Under the pieces are notes generated by a model, which worked only from the letters and a program-made list of their open reading frames with translations, made no database searches and was not told the origin of the DNA. Positions 10,201 to 19,208 of a stretch of 64,000 bases of DNA are shown here, piece by piece. A program made the position numbers and the translations under genes. This DNA comes from Actinomycetospora straminea. GTDB lineage: Bacteria > Actinomycetota > Actinomycetes > Mycobacteriales > Pseudonocardiaceae. Location: contig NZ_JAQZAN010000011.1 in the NCBI RefSeq assembly GCF_028737255.1, positions 124,001-188,000 on the forward strand. The letters are read 5' to 3'. Positions within the stretch are counted from its first letter, which is position 1. Every line of letters starts with the position of its first letter.

Positions 10201-10633
10201 GGATCGCCAGCAGGTCCTCGCGCTCGAACACCACCGCGGAGTCGACGGCGGTGGGGTGACCCGCGTGCGGGTCGGCGCCGGCCGCGACGAGGACGCGGAC
10301 GACGGCCTCCTCGCCCTTGAACACCGCGCCGGCGATCGGGGACTGCCCGCGGTCGTTGAGGCGGTCGACGTCCGCGCCCCGCTCGACCAGCGCGGACACC
10401 GCGTCGGCGTGCCCGTGGTACGCGGCGAGCATGACGAGCGTGTCGCCGTTCTCGTTGGTGAGGTTCACCGGCACGCCGGCGTCCACGTACCGCGCCAGCG
10501 ATGCCGCATCGCCCTCGCGGGCGAAGCCGAACACCCGCGTCGCGAGCTCGCGCACCCCCTCGTCGACCGGGGCCTGGCCGGGCGCGACGGCGCCGGGTGC
10601 GGGGGCGGAGGGGTCGGGCGGCATCTCGCTCAT
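10187..10633 (-). CDS. Ankyrin-repeat protein
   Basis: This 148-aa cytoplasmic protein has an acidic, Pro/Ala-rich N-terminal tail of about 25 residues followed by three or four ankyrin repeats. Repeat landmarks are [20 protein letters not shown] (about residues 60-79) and [20 protein letters not shown] (about 93-112), then AGADPHAGH. Small proteins of this type are common in bacteria and usually act by protein-protein contact; no catalytic domain is present. The 3' end overlaps pntB by 14 bp tail to tail. The nearest upstream gene on the same strand is the small membrane protein ending at 10723, separated by a large perfect hairpin, so the ankyrin gene probably has its own promoter. The binding partner is unknown. 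Confidence 0.85.
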   Translation of the reverse strand: MSEMPPDPSAPAPGAVAPGQAPVDEGVRELATRVFGFAREGDAASLARYVDAGVPVNLTNENGDTLVMLAAYHGHADAVSALVERGADVDRLNDRGQSPIAGAVFKGEEAVVRVLVAAGADPHAGHPTAVDSAVVFEREDLLAILTAP

Positions 10634-10665
10634 CGCCGACCGATCCTAGGCACGCCGGGGAGCAG

Positions 10666-10710
10666 CGAGGGACGCCCTCGCTGCTCGGCAGGCAGCGAGG
10701 GCGTCCCTCG
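10666..10710. terminator. 19-bp perfect inverted repeat, probable terminator and member of a dispersed palindrome family
   Basis: The arms CGAGGGACGCCCTCGCTGC (10666-10684) and its exact reverse complement (10692-10710) flank a 7-base loop. It sits just after the stop of the membrane protein gene on the minus strand. The segment GCAGCGAGGGCGTCC recurs at 51766-51780 inside another gene, so this is a repeated element rather than an ordinary terminator only. No U-tract is present. Confidence 0.65.
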
Positions 10711-10722
10711 GTCCGCGGCGGC

Positions 10723-11100
10723 TCAGGCGCCCGCGGTCACCCGGGTGCGGCTGCGGCTCATCAGCAGCACGACGGCGACGATGGTCAGCACGACGGTGAT
10801 CGCGCCCCAGGCCACGAACGCCGCGGGCACGCCCGGCACGAAGAACGCCGGGAGGGTCGTCAGCGCGGACAGGATCCGCGAGACCGCGATGATGCGGACG
10901 CCGGCGCGGCTGCCCGAGCGGGCGACGGCCACCGCCGCGACCAGGGTCACGAGCCCCATGACGGCCGAGAAGACCATGACGACCAGCGGCGGGCCCTCGA
11001 CCCCCTCCGGCACGGGGACGAAGGCGCCGGCGATGTCGCCGAGGGCCAGGACGATGCAGAGCCAGAACCCGATCCTGGCGCGGGTGGTCAAGGTGCTCAC
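10723..11100 (-). CDS. Small four-helix membrane protein of unknown function
   Basis: This protein of about 125 aa consists almost entirely of four hydrophobic helices: FWLCIVLALGDIAGAF, LVVMVFSAVMGLVTLVAAVAV, ILSALTTLPAFFV and GAITVVLTIVAVVLLM. A short basic tail (SRSRTRV) follows. The GTG at 11100, at the beginning of VSTLTTRARIG, gives a conventional short cytosolic N-terminus. A longer reading frame extends upstream to 11532 but would be antisense to the response-regulator gene and is rejected. It is divergent from that regulator with about 110-170 bp between starts, so the regulator might control it; this is only positional. No family motif is recognised. Confidence 0.75.
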   Translation of the reverse strand: MSTLTTRARIGFWLCIVLALGDIAGAFVPVPEGVEGPPLVVMVFSAVMGLVTLVAAVAVARSGSRAGVRIIAVSRILSALTTLPAFFVPGVPAAFVAWGAITVVLTIVAVVLLMSRSRTRVTAGA

Positions 11101-11269
11101 GGTGGTCCTCCTCGCCGCCGGCCCGCGGTTCGGGCGACGTGGCAGAAGCGTGCGCGCGGACCACCGTGCGTGACAACGGCCCGCGTCCCGACCGACCCGG
11201 GCATCTTCCCGGGTGATCCCGGCGCCGACGACCACCACAACGCGAGCACGGGGTGTCACGATCCTCGAC

Positions 11270-12322
11270 GTGGGCACCACACCGCCGATCCGGGTCGTCC
11301 TCGCCGACGACCACCCGGTGGTGCGCCGCGGGCTCGCGGCCCTGCTCGACTCCGTCGACGGGATCGCGGTCGTCGGACAGGCCGCCACGGGGCGCGAGGC
11401 GGTGCGCGAGGCCCAGCTGCTCGCCCCGGACGTCGTGCTCATGGACGTGCAGATGCCCGACCTCGACGGCGTCGAGGCCAGCCGCCGGATCGCCGCGACG
11501 AGCCCGGGCGTCGCGGTCCTCGTGCTGACCATGCACGACGACGACGAGACGGTGCTGGCCGCCCTGCGCGCGGGCGCCCGCGGCTACCTCCTCAAGGGCG
11601 CCGACCAGGAGGAGATCCGCCGCGCCGTCCACGCCGTGGTGGCCGGCGAGATGATCGTGGCGCCCGCGGCGGCGGCCCACGTGGTCGCGCGGCTCGCGGC
11701 GCCGCCGCCCGCCGCCCCGTTCCCCGAGCTCACCCCGCGCGAGCGCGACGTCCTCGACGCGATGGCCCGGGGCCGGCGCAACCACGCGATCGCGGAGGAG
11801 CTGGGGCTCGCGGCGAAGACGGTCGGCAACCACGTGTCGGCGATCCTCGCGAAGCTCGGCGTCGAGACCCGCGCGGAGGCCGTCGCGGGCGCGATCGGCG
11901 AGGTCCGGCGGCTGGTCCACGACCTGCGGCCCCCGGTGCTCGACCAGCTCGGCCTCGTCGCGGCGGTCCGCCAGCAGGCCGAGCGGGTCGCCCACGACGA
12001 CGGGCCGACCGTCACCGTCGAGGCGGACGCCGTCGGGACCCTGCCCGCCGCGGTCGAGGTCGCGGCCTACCGGGTGGTGTCCGAGGCGGTGCTCAACGTC
12101 GTGCGCCACGCGGGGGCACGCCACGCGACGGTGGCGGTGCGCCGGGAGCCGGGCGCGCTCGAGCTGCTCGTCGTCGACGACGGCGACCCCGGCGCGCCCT
12201 GGACCCCGGGCGTCGGGCTGACCTCGATGCGCGAGCGCCTGGCCCAGCTCGGCGGCACCCTCGAGGCCGGCGCCACCCCCGACGGCGGCCGGGTCCGCGC
12301 GCGCCTACCGCTGGCCACGTGA
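11270..12322 (+). CDS. NarL/FixJ-type response regulator fused to the tail of a sensor histidine kinase (REC-LuxR HTH-HATPase)
   Basis: This protein of about 350 aa has an unusual architecture. A receiver domain comes first (about residues 7-120), with acidic pair DD, phospho-acceptor Asp in VVLMDVQMPD, and Lys in GYLLKGA. A LuxR-type helix-turn-helix follows (LTPRERDVLDAMARGRRNHA, then AEELGLAAKTVGNHVSAIL). Directly after the HTH, from about GEVRRLVHDLRPPVLDQLG, comes the C-terminal half of a NarX/DesK-type histidine kinase: the end of the HisKA_3 region and a HATPase_c domain with N-box-like EAVLNVVRHAGA and GVGLTSMRERL. The phospho-accepting His helix of the kinase is missing. An in-frame GTG at 11213 would add 19 residues; 11270 fits the family start better. 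It could be a deletion fusion of neighbouring two-component genes or a self-contained nucleotide-sensing regulator. Confidence 0.85.
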   Translation: MGTTPPIRVVLADDHPVVRRGLAALLDSVDGIAVVGQAATGREAVREAQLLAPDVVLMDVQMPDLDGVEASRRIAATSPGVAVLVLTMHDDDETVLAALRAGARGYLLKGADQEEIRRAVHAVVAGEMIVAPAAAAHVVARLAAPPPAAPFPELTPRERDVLDAMARGRRNHAIAEELGLAAKTVGNHVSAILAKLGVETRAEAVAGAIGEVRRLVHDLRPPVLDQLGLVAAVRQQAERVAHDDGPTVTVEADAVGTLPAAVEVAAYRVVSEAVLNVVRHAGARHATVAVRREPGALELLVVDDGDPGAPWTPGVGLTSMRERLAQLGGTLEAGATPDGGRVRARLPLAT

Positions 12323-12359
12323 GCGGTCGTCACGCCTATAGCCGTGACGACCGCTCACG
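12318..12359. terminator. 17-bp perfect hairpin between convergent genes; contains both stop codons
   Basis: Arms CGTGAGCGGTCGTCACG (12318-12334) and its exact reverse complement (12343-12359) enclose the loop CCTATAGC. The TGA of the regulator (12320-12322) lies in the left arm and the TGA of the convergent phosphodiesterase (12355-12357) in the right arm, so one palindrome ends both genes and can fold in either transcript. It is probably a bidirectional terminator. Confidence 0.75.
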
Positions 12360-13530
12360 AGCGGGCGAGCAGGAGCGGGACGCGCTGCTCGGCGTCGGTG
12401 AGCGAGCCGTGGTGCCCGATCAGCGCGGTCTCCATCGGCTCGATGCGCGAGCGCACGAGCGTCCAGTCCCCGCGCGCCGCCGCCACGACGTCGCCGATGC
12501 GCCCGCGGGCGGTGTCGGTCACCACGCCGCCGAACCAGCCCTCGGCGATCGCCTCGTCCCGCGTGCGCACCCACGCGGCCTCGCCGAGCTCGGCGCGCCA
12601 CGCCGCGACGACGTCGTCGAGGGCCCCGTCGGCGGCGAACACGTGCCGCACCCGGGCCTCGCCGGCCAGACGCCGGACCCCGCTGAGCAGCGCCGGCGTC
12701 GTGTCGATGTCGATGCGCCAGCCGGCGTCGGTGCCGACCATCCCGTGGTCGGCGACGACGGCGAGGACGGTGTCGGGCGGCAGGTCCTCCGCGATCGCCG
12801 CGACCAGCCGGTCGACCACCGCGAGCTGCAGGCGCCACGGCCGGCTCCCCGGGCCGTGCGCGTGCCCGACCATGTCGAGATCACCGTGGTAGGCGTAGAC
12901 GAAGGTCCGCTCGTCGGCGGCGTCGGTGTGCAGCGCGTCGAGCACCTCGGCCCCCAGGTCGCCCAGCGCCGAGACCCCGCGGAAGCGCCCGCCCCGCAGC
13001 GCCGCCCGCGTCAGCCCCGAGCGCCGCTGGATCTCCGGGGCCACCGTGCTCACCGCGACGCCCGCCCGCGCCGCGCGCTGCAGCACGGTCGGCGCGGCCT
13101 GCACCTGCTCGGGCGGGAGCTCGGCCCGGAGGTCGACGGGGTCGGCGGCGCCGTGGGCGCACCACCGCAGGGTGTTGAGCACGACGTCGGCGGGCGCGGT
13201 CGGGTCGTCGAGCGGCGGCACGCCCATGCTGTAGCCGACGATGCCGTGCTCGCCCGGCGGCAGCCCGGTGCCGAGGGTCGTGACGCTGACCGCCGTCGTC
13301 GCCGGGAAGCCGGCGACGAGCGTGCGCCCGCGGGCGGTGAGCTCGGCCAGTGCCGGCGCGCGGTCGGCGTGGGCGTCGAGGAGGTCGGCCCCCAGCCCGT
13401 CGACGAGCAGCAGCGCCACCCCGCGGGCCTCGCCGACGCCGAGGGTGTCCTCGAAGCCCGCGACGCCGAGCGCGGCCGCCAGCGAGGGGGAGACGTCGGC
13501 GAGGGTGCGGGCGGTCCCGACGTCCTCCAT
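12355..13530 (-). CDS. Alkaline-phosphatase-superfamily protein (type I phosphodiesterase/nucleotide pyrophosphatase)
   Basis: This is a 391-aa metal-dependent hydrolase of the alkaline phosphatase superfamily. The first metal-binding Asp is in ALLLVDGLGADLL (about residues 39-51), the nucleophile Thr in GFPATTAVSVTTLGTG (about 74-89), and further metal ligands in YAYHGDLDMVGHAHG (about 212-226) and VVADHGMV (about 258-265). This set matches nucleotide pyrophosphatase/phosphodiesterase-like proteins that cleave phosphodiester or pyrophosphate bonds with two metals. No signal peptide is visible, so it is probably cytoplasmic. Actinobacteria often carry one such protein; its substrate is not established. 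It is convergent with the regulator chimera and divergent from cstA. Confidence 0.88.
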   Translation of the reverse strand: MEDVGTARTLADVSPSLAAALGVAGFEDTLGVGEARGVALLLVDGLGADLLDAHADRAPALAELTARGRTLVAGFPATTAVSVTTLGTGLPPGEHGIVGYSMGVPPLDDPTAPADVVLNTLRWCAHGAADPVDLRAELPPEQVQAAPTVLQRAARAGVAVSTVAPEIQRRSGLTRAALRGGRFRGVSALGDLGAEVLDALHTDAADERTFVYAYHGDLDMVGHAHGPGSRPWRLQLAVVDRLVAAIAEDLPPDTVLAVVADHGMVGTDAGWRIDIDTTPALLSGVRRLAGEARVRHVFAADGALDDVVAAWRAELGEAAWVRTRDEAIAEGWFGGVVTDTARGRIGDVVAAARGDWTLVRSRIEPMETALIGHHGSLTDAEQRVPLLLARS

Positions 13531-13683
13531 GCGGGCTGATCGTAGGAGCCGTCCGCCGTACCCTGCCGAGACCCTCCTCGTGGCGCAGGGTCATCGCGTC
13601 ACCACTTCGCGTGAGTCGATCAAGGACAATCGGGCGTCCCAGGACCTATCCTCCCCCGAGGTCCGGTCCGAGCGGAGGGCGCG

Positions 13684-15945
13684 ATGACGACGACGTCAGG
13701 GGGAGCGGGCGGGGCGACTGCGCCGTCCGACCAGGAACTGCCAACGGCGGTCGAGGACGAGGTGCTCGAGCAGGAGCGCCGACGCTGGACGCCCGCGAAG
13801 ATCGCGATCTGGGCGGGGATCGCGGTGCTCGGCGGGCTCGGCTGGGTGATGATCGCCCTGATCCGCGGCGAGACGGTCAACGCGATCTGGTTCGTCTTCG
13901 CGGCCGTCGCGACGTACCTCATCGCCTACCGGTTCTACTCGACCTACATCGAGCGCAAGCTGCTCAAGCCCGACGACCGGCGCGCCACCCCGGCCGAGCA
14001 CTCGGAGAACGGCCAGGACTACCTGCCGACCGACCGGCGGGTGCTCTACGGGCACCACTTCGCCGCGATCGCCGGCGCCGGGCCCCTCGTCGGTCCCGTG
14101 CTCGCCGCCCAGATGGGCTACCTGCCGGGCACGATCTGGATCATCGTCGGCGTGGTCCTCGCCGGGGCCGTGCAGGACTACCTCGTGCTCTTCTTCTCGA
14201 TGCGCCGCGGCGGGCGCTCGCTGGGGCAGATGGCGCGTGACGAGCTCGGCACCGTCGGTGGCGCGGCGGCCGTGATCGCGACGCTCGCCATCATGATCAT
14301 CCTGATCGCGGTGCTCGCGCTGGTCGTCGTCCAGGCGCTCGGCGAGAGCCCCTGGGGTGTCTTCTCGGTCGCCATGACCATCCCGATCGCCCTCTTCATG
14401 GGCTTCTACCTGCGCTACCTGCGCCCCGGGAAGGTCGGCGAGGTCTCGGCGATCGGCGTGGCGCTGCTGCTGCTCGCCATCATCGCCGGCGGCTGGATCT
14501 CCGAGAGCGGGCTGGCCGAGACCTTCACCCTCAGCCGCACCACCCTCGCCTGGTGCATCGTCATCTACGGCGTGGTGGCCGCGGTGCTGCCGGTGTGGAT
14601 GCTGCTCGCGCCGCGGGACTACCTGTCGACGTTCATGAAGATCGGCACGGTCGTGCTGCTCGCGGTGGCCGTCGTCGTCGTGCGTCCGGAGGTCGCGACG
14701 CCCGCGATCAGCGAGTTCGCCGGCCGCTCCGACGGTCCGGTGGTCCCCGGGCCGCTCTTCCCGTTCCTCTTCGTGACGATCGCGTGCGGCGCCCTGTCCG
14801 GATTCCACGCGCTGATCTCGTCGGGCACCACGCCGAAGCTGCTCGAGAAGGAGCGGCAGGCCCGCTTCATCGGCTACGGCGGCATGCTCATGGAGTCGTT
14901 CGTCGCGATCATGGCGCTGGTCGCGGCCATCTCCATCGACCGTGGCATCTACTTCGCCATGAACGCGCCGACGGCGCTCACGGGCGGCACGGTCGAGACG
15001 GCCGCGGCGTTCGTCAACCAGCTCGGGCTGACCGGGGTCAACGTCGCCCCCGACCAGATCGCGGGCGCGGCGACGATGGTGGGCGAGCAGAGCATCGTCT
15101 CCCGCACCGGCGGTGCCCCGACCCTGGCGCTGGGCCTGTCCCAGATCCTCTCGCAGTTCCTGGGCGGCGCCGCCCTCGCGAGCTTCTGGTACCACTTCGC
15201 GATCATGTTCGAGGCGCTGTTCATCCTCACCGCCGTCGACGCCGGCACGCGGGTGGCGCGCTTCATGCTGCAGGACGCGGTGGGCACCTTCGTCCCGCGC
15301 TTCCGCGACACGTCGTGGCGCACGGGCGCGTGGATCGGGACCGTCGTCATGGTCGGCGGCTGGGGCGGCATCCTGATCATGGGTGTCACCGATCCCCTCG
15401 GCGGGATCAACACGCTCTTCCCGCTGTTCGGCATCGCCAACCAGCTGCTCGCCGCCATCGCGCTGGCGGTGTGCCTCGCCATCGTCGCGCGGCGGGGCAC
15501 GGTGCAGTACCTGTGGATCGTCCTGGTGCCGCTGGTCGCCGTCGCGGTGATCACCGTGACGGCGTCGCTCTACAAGATCTTCTCGCCGGTGCCCGGTGTC
15601 GGCTACTGGGCGCAGCACTTCGCCTACCGGGACGCGATCGCGGCGGGCCGCACCAGCATGGGCGCGGCGCGCAACCCGGCCCAGATGGAGGCGGTGGTGC
15701 GCAACACCTTCATCCAGGGCAGCCTCTCGATCGTCTTCCTCGTGCTGACGCTGATCGTCATCGCCGCCGCGACCGTCGCCGCGCTCCGCTCGATCCGGGC
15801 CGGCGGGCTGCCGGGCCACGAGGACGAGCCCGTGCCGTCCCGGCGCTACGCCCCCTCCGGGCTGATCCCGACGCCGGCGGAGAAGGAGCTCGAGAAGCGG
15901 TGGCTGGCGTCGGCCGGCGCACCGTCGCGCGGGGGCGGGCACTGA
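13684..15945 (+). CDS. cstA: Carbon starvation protein CstA (pyruvate/peptide transporter)
   Basis: This 753-aa polytopic membrane protein has an acidic cytosolic N-terminus of about 35 residues and some 16-18 hydrophobic helices. Family landmarks include GHHFAAIAGAGPLVGPVLAAQ (about residues 121-140; shown in part), FFSMRRGGRSLG and SGFHALISSGTTPKLL. CstA proteins import pyruvate and perhaps peptides, and are induced when carbon runs low in enterics. The gene is followed at once by a small ybdD/yjiX-like partner whose ATG shares a base with the cstA stop (TGATG). The 153-bp divergent region before it must hold its promoter. Being beside pckG, it fits a gluconeogenic or starvation setting, though the two genes converge and are separately transcribed. 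Confidence 0.95.
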   Translation: MTTTSGGAGGATAPSDQELPTAVEDEVLEQERRRWTPAKIAIWAGIAVLGGLGWVMIALIRGETVNAIWFVFAAVATYLIAYRFYSTYIERKLLKPDDRRATPAEHSENGQDYLPTDRRVLYGHHFAAIAGAGPLVGPVLAAQMGYLPGTIWIIVGVVLAGAVQDYLVLFFSMRRGGRSLGQMARDELGTVGGAAAVIATLAIMIILIAVLALVVVQALGESPWGVFSVAMTIPIALFMGFYLRYLRPGKVGEVSAIGVALLLLAIIAGGWISESGLAETFTLSRTTLAWCIVIYGVVAAVLPVWMLLAPRDYLSTFMKIGTVVLLAVAVVVVRPEVATPAISEFAGRSDGPVVPGPLFPFLFVTIACGALSGFHALISSGTTPKLLEKERQARFIGYGGMLMESFVAIMALVAAISIDRGIYFAMNAPTALTGGTVETAAAFVNQLGLTGVNVAPDQIAGAATMVGEQSIVSRTGGAPTLALGLSQILSQFLGGAALASFWYHFAIMFEALFILTAVDAGTRVARFMLQDAVGTFVPRFRDTSWRTGAWIGTVVMVGGWGGILIMGVTDPLGGINTLFPLFGIANQLLAAIALAVCLAIVARRGTVQYLWIVLVPLVAVAVITVTASLYKIFSPVPGVGYWAQHFAYRDAIAAGRTSMGAARNPAQMEAVVRNTFIQGSLSIVFLVLTLIVIAAATVAALRSIRAGGLPGHEDEPVPSRRYAPSGLIPTPAEKELEKRWLASAGAPSRGGGH

Positions 15946-16139
15946 TGCCCGCGGCCGTCGTCACGGGCTGGCGGACGGTCCGCTGGTGGTTCCGCGGCGT
16001 GCTCGGGGCGGACGCCTACGAGCGCTACCTGGCCCACCACGACCGCAGCGGGCACGACCACCCGCCGATGGGCGAGCGCGAGTTCTGGCGCGCGCGCATC
16101 GACCACCAGGAGCGGAACCCGCAGGGGCGCTGCTGCTGA
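15945..16139 (+). CDS. YbdD/YjiX-family small protein (CstA partner)
   Basis: This 64-aa basic protein starts with an ATG that overlaps the cstA stop codon by one base. It matches the DUF466/YbdD family: WWFRGVLGADAYERYLAHH near residues 14-32, PPMGEREFWRARIDHQERNPQ, and a C-terminal double Cys. In E. coli and others the equivalent small protein is required with a CstA-type transporter for pyruvate uptake. Translational coupling and the conserved motif make the call reliable despite its size. A strong hairpin follows 55 bp later, closing the unit. Confidence 0.9.
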   Translation: MPAAVVTGWRTVRWWFRGVLGADAYERYLAHHDRSGHDHPPMGEREFWRARIDHQERNPQGRCC

Positions 16140-16194
16140 GGGTGCTGAGGGTGTAGCGCGCGGGGCCGGACGCGCCGGCCCCGGACACACGGAC

Positions 16195-16228
16195 GGCGCT
16201 CTCGCTGCTTCGCAGCAGCGAGAGCGCC
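16195..16228. terminator. 14-bp hairpin between cstA-ybdD and pckG (hairpin family with conserved flank)
   Basis: Arms GGCGCTCTCGCTGC (16195-16208) and its reverse complement (16215-16228) enclose a 6-base loop. The units on both sides converge on it, so it probably terminates both. The adjoining CGTTCGTCTCGGG (16232-16244), just before the pckG stop, recurs at 43788-43800 next to a related hairpin. Confidence 0.8.
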
Positions 16229-16250
16229 GTTCGTTCGTCTCGGGCGGGCC

Positions 16251-18086
16251 CTACGCGGCGCCGAGGCGCTGCTTGAGCGCCTCGAGCTCGTCGCGCATGG
16301 ACGTCGGGAGCTTGTCGCCGATCGAGTCGAACCACTCCTCGATGAGCGGGATCTCCGCCTTCCACTCGTCGAGGTCGACCTTCAGCGAGGCCTCGATGTC
16401 CTCGAACGGCTCGGACACCCCGTCCAGGTCGATCTGGTCGGCGGTGGGCACGTGGCCGATCGGCGTCTCCGTGGCCGCGGCCTTGCCCTCGAGCCGCTGG
16501 ATGATCCACTTGAGGACGCGGCCGTTCTCGCCGAACCCGGGCCACAGGAAGCGGCCGTCGTCACCGCGGCGGAACCAGTTGACGTAGAAGATGCGCGGCA
16601 GCTTGTCGGCGTCCGCGCCCTTGCCCACGTCGATCCAGTGCTGGAAGTAGTCGCCGACGTTGTAGCCGATGAACGGGATCATGGCCATCGGGTCGCGGCG
16701 GACCTGGCCGACGGCGCCGGCCGCGGCCGCGGTCTTCTCCGACGACAGCGTGGCGCCCATGAAGGTGCCGTGCTGCCAGTCGAACGACTCGTTGACCAGC
16801 GGGATCGTCGTCTTGCGGCGGCCGCCGAAGAGGATCGCCGAGATCGGCACGCCGTTGGGGTCCTCCCACTCGGGCGCGAGGATCGGGCACTGGCTCATCG
16901 GCGTGCAGTACCGCGAGTTCGGGTGGGCGGCGGGCTCGCCGGCGTCGCCGTTCGACGGCGTCCAGTCCTTGCCCTTCCAGGAGGTGGCGTGGTCGGGCAT
17001 CCCCTCCATGCCCTCCCACCAGATGTCCTTGTCGTCGGTCAGCGCGACGTTGGTGAACAGGGAGTTCCCGCGCTCGATGGTGCGCATCGCGTTCGGGTTG
17101 GTCTTCCAGTTCGTGCCCGGCGCGACGCCGAAGAAGCCGGCCTCCGGGTTGACCGCGTAGAGGCGGCCGTCGCCGCCGAAGCGCATCCAGGCGATGTCGT
17201 CGCCGAGCGTCTCGACCTTCCAGCCGGGGATCGTCGGCTCGAGCATCGCGAGGTTGGTCTTGCCGCAGGCGCTCGGGAACGCCGCCGCGACGTAGTAGAC
17301 CTTCTCCTCGGGGCTGATCAGCTTGAGGATCAGCATGTGCTCGGCGAGCCAGCCCTCGTCACGGGCCATCGCCGACGCGATGCGCAGCGAGTAGCACTTC
17401 TTGCCGAGCAGCGCGTTGCCGCCGTACCCGGAGCCGAAGCTCCAGATGGTGCGCTCCTCGGGGAAGTGGGTGATGTACTTCGTCTCGTTGCACGGCCACG
17501 TCACGTCCCGCTGGCCGGGCTCGAGCGGGGCGCCGACGGAGTGCAGCGCGGGGACCCAGTCGGTGTCACCGTCGAGGAGCCGCTGCACCTCGGGTCCCAT
17601 GCGCGTCATGATGTGCATCGAGGTGACGACGTAGGCCGAGTCGCTGATCTCGACGCCGAGCATCGGGCGCTCGGCGGTCGTCGGGCCCATGCAGAACGGG
17701 ATGACGTACATCGTCCGACCGCGCATGCACCCCCGGTACAGCTCGGTCATGGTGGCCTTCATCTCGGCCGGGTCCATCCAGTTGTTGGTGACCCCCGCGT
17801 CGGCCGGGTCGACCGAGCAGATGAAGGTGCGCTCCTCGACGCGCGCGACGTCGTCGGGGTCGGAGGCGGCGTAGAACGAGTTCGGCTTCTTGGCCGGGTC
17901 GAGCTGGACGTACGTGCCGGCCTCGACGAGCTCCTTGGTCAGCCGGTCCCACTCGTCCTGGGACCCGTCGCACCACACCACCCGGTCGGGGGTGGTCAGC
18001 TCCGCGACCTCCGCGACCCAGTCGAGCACCTCGCGGCGTCGGATCGGCGGGTTCTCGAGTCCTTGGATGGTCGGAACAGCAGTCAT
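16251..18086 (-). CDS. pckG: Phosphoenolpyruvate carboxykinase (GTP)
   Basis: This 611-aa cytoplasmic enzyme interconverts oxaloacetate plus GTP with phosphoenolpyruvate, GDP and CO2, the first step of gluconeogenesis. The GTP-type kinase-1a loop with the reactive Cys, FPSACGKTN, lies near residues 275-283, and the nucleotide-binding stretch WFRRG is near the C-terminal third. Length is typical for the actinobacterial and animal GTP enzyme, unlike the shorter ATP form. The ATG at 18086 gives the usual short N-terminus before the conserved [14 protein letters not shown]. About 200 bp of non-coding DNA precede the start and should hold its promoter; I see no convincing operator there. In mycobacteria pckA lies near trmB and a NYN gene, as here in looser form. 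Confidence 0.97.
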   Translation of the reverse strand: MTAVPTIQGLENPPIRRREVLDWVAEVAELTTPDRVVWCDGSQDEWDRLTKELVEAGTYVQLDPAKKPNSFYAASDPDDVARVEERTFICSVDPADAGVTNNWMDPAEMKATMTELYRGCMRGRTMYVIPFCMGPTTAERPMLGVEISDSAYVVTSMHIMTRMGPEVQRLLDGDTDWVPALHSVGAPLEPGQRDVTWPCNETKYITHFPEERTIWSFGSGYGGNALLGKKCYSLRIASAMARDEGWLAEHMLILKLISPEEKVYYVAAAFPSACGKTNLAMLEPTIPGWKVETLGDDIAWMRFGGDGRLYAVNPEAGFFGVAPGTNWKTNPNAMRTIERGNSLFTNVALTDDKDIWWEGMEGMPDHATSWKGKDWTPSNGDAGEPAAHPNSRYCTPMSQCPILAPEWEDPNGVPISAILFGGRRKTTIPLVNESFDWQHGTFMGATLSSEKTAAAAGAVGQVRRDPMAMIPFIGYNVGDYFQHWIDVGKGADADKLPRIFYVNWFRRGDDGRFLWPGFGENGRVLKWIIQRLEGKAAATETPIGHVPTADQIDLDGVSEPFEDIEASLKVDLDEWKAEIPLIEEWFDSIGDKLPTSMRDELEALKQRLGAA

Positions 18087-18285
18087 GCGTCTCCTCGGTC
18101 GCTCGCTCGCCGGAACGCCGCGACCGCGAAGCGGCCCCGGTCGCCTCGGGAACGGACGAACCGCGGAGCACGGCCTCGTGCCCCGCTGACTCGTCCGTCG
18201 GGGTGTACGACGTTAACGAGACTTCTTCCGCAGGACACCGCCGACTGCTGTCGGGGGCCTCACTTCCACGATCAAGCTGAACGAT
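18087..18285. other. 199-bp intergenic region upstream of pckG
   Basis: This lies between the pckG start and the sirtuin stop, both on the minus strand. It should carry the pckG promoter and possibly a terminator for the sirtuin gene. The AT-richest part is around 18205-18225 (GTTAACGAGACTTCTT on the plus strand), the likely promoter core. I see no long palindrome, no recognisable riboswitch and no short ORF with support. Confidence 0.4.
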
Positions 18286-19170
18286 TCAGGCCCGATCCGG
18301 CAAACCCAGGGTGTCGAGCACGGCCGGCAGGACCTCCCCGAGGCGGTCGGTGAGCCGGACGGTCGCGACCGCGTCGGCGCGGCTCGGACCAGCGGTGACG
18401 ACCGCGACCGGCAGCCCGCGACGCGTGGCGGCGTGCACGAACCGCAGGCCCGACATCACCGTCAGCGAGGAGCCGAGGACCACCAGGGAGCGTGCACCCT
18501 CCACCAGCGCGAAGCAGTGGTCGACGCGCGGGCGGGGCACGGATTCACCGAAGAAGACGACGTCGGGCTTGAGCGGGCCGTCACCACAGGCCGGGCAGGC
18601 CGCCATGGTGAAGCGGTCGAGCTCGGCGTCCGGGAGCTCGGCGTCGCCGTCGGGGTTGATCGCCGAGGCGGGTGCGCCGAAGCCGGGGTTCAGCGCGGTC
18701 AGGCGCTGCTGGACCTCCCTACGGCCGGGCGCGGCGCGGCAGCCGAGGCAGACGACACGGTCGAGCGCGCCGTGCAGCTCGACCACGTCGCGGGCGCCCG
18801 CGGCCTGGTGCAGCCCGTCGACGTTCTGGGTGATGACGCCGTGCAGCAGGCCCGCACGCTGCAGCGACGCGACCGCCCGGTGGCCGGCGTTGGGGCGCGC
18901 GCCGGCGATCTGGGGCCAGCCGACGTGGCTGCGCGCCCAGTAGCGGTGCCGGGCCACGGGGTCGCCGACGAAGGCGTCGTAGGTCATCGGGGCGTGGCGG
19001 CGCGCGGCGCTGGTCGGGCCGCGGTAGTCGGGGATGCCGGAGTCGGTGGAGATGCCGGCGCCGGTGAGCACCAGCGCGCCGCCCTCGGCGATCAGCGTCG
19101 CCAGCGCGTTGACGTCACCCCGGACGTCGACCTCGGACTCCCACGCCTCCTGCGGCGCGGTGTAGGGCAT
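18286..19170 (-). CDS. Sir2-family NAD-dependent protein deacetylase (sirtuin)
   Basis: This protein of about 294 aa removes acyl groups from lysine with consumption of NAD+. The NAD-binding motif TGAGISTDSGIPDYRG is near residues 35-50, the catalytic motif TQNVDGLHQ with invariant His is followed by ELHG, and a zinc site is formed by CLGC and CPAC. The C-terminal SSLTV and an FFGE(S) stretch complete the family pattern. There are two start candidates, ATG at 19170 and an in-frame GTG at 19185; I took the ATG. An acetylation substrate could be the acyl-CoA synthetase PrpE encoded in this window, which keeps the acetylatable Lys context, but that is speculation. It is followed by pckG on the same strand after 199 bp. 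Confidence 0.92.
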   Translation of the reverse strand: MPYTAPQEAWESEVDVRGDVNALATLIAEGGALVLTGAGISTDSGIPDYRGPTSAARRHAPMTYDAFVGDPVARHRYWARSHVGWPQIAGARPNAGHRAVASLQRAGLLHGVITQNVDGLHQAAGARDVVELHGALDRVVCLGCRAAPGRREVQQRLTALNPGFGAPASAINPDGDAELPDAELDRFTMAACPACGDGPLKPDVVFFGESVPRPRVDHCFALVEGARSLVVLGSSLTVMSGLRFVHAATRRGLPVAVVTAGPSRADAVATVRLTDRLGEVLPAVLDTLGLPDRA

Positions 19171-19208
19171 CAACGACCGGACCACGGTGTCCAGTGTGCG
19201 CCCTCCAG

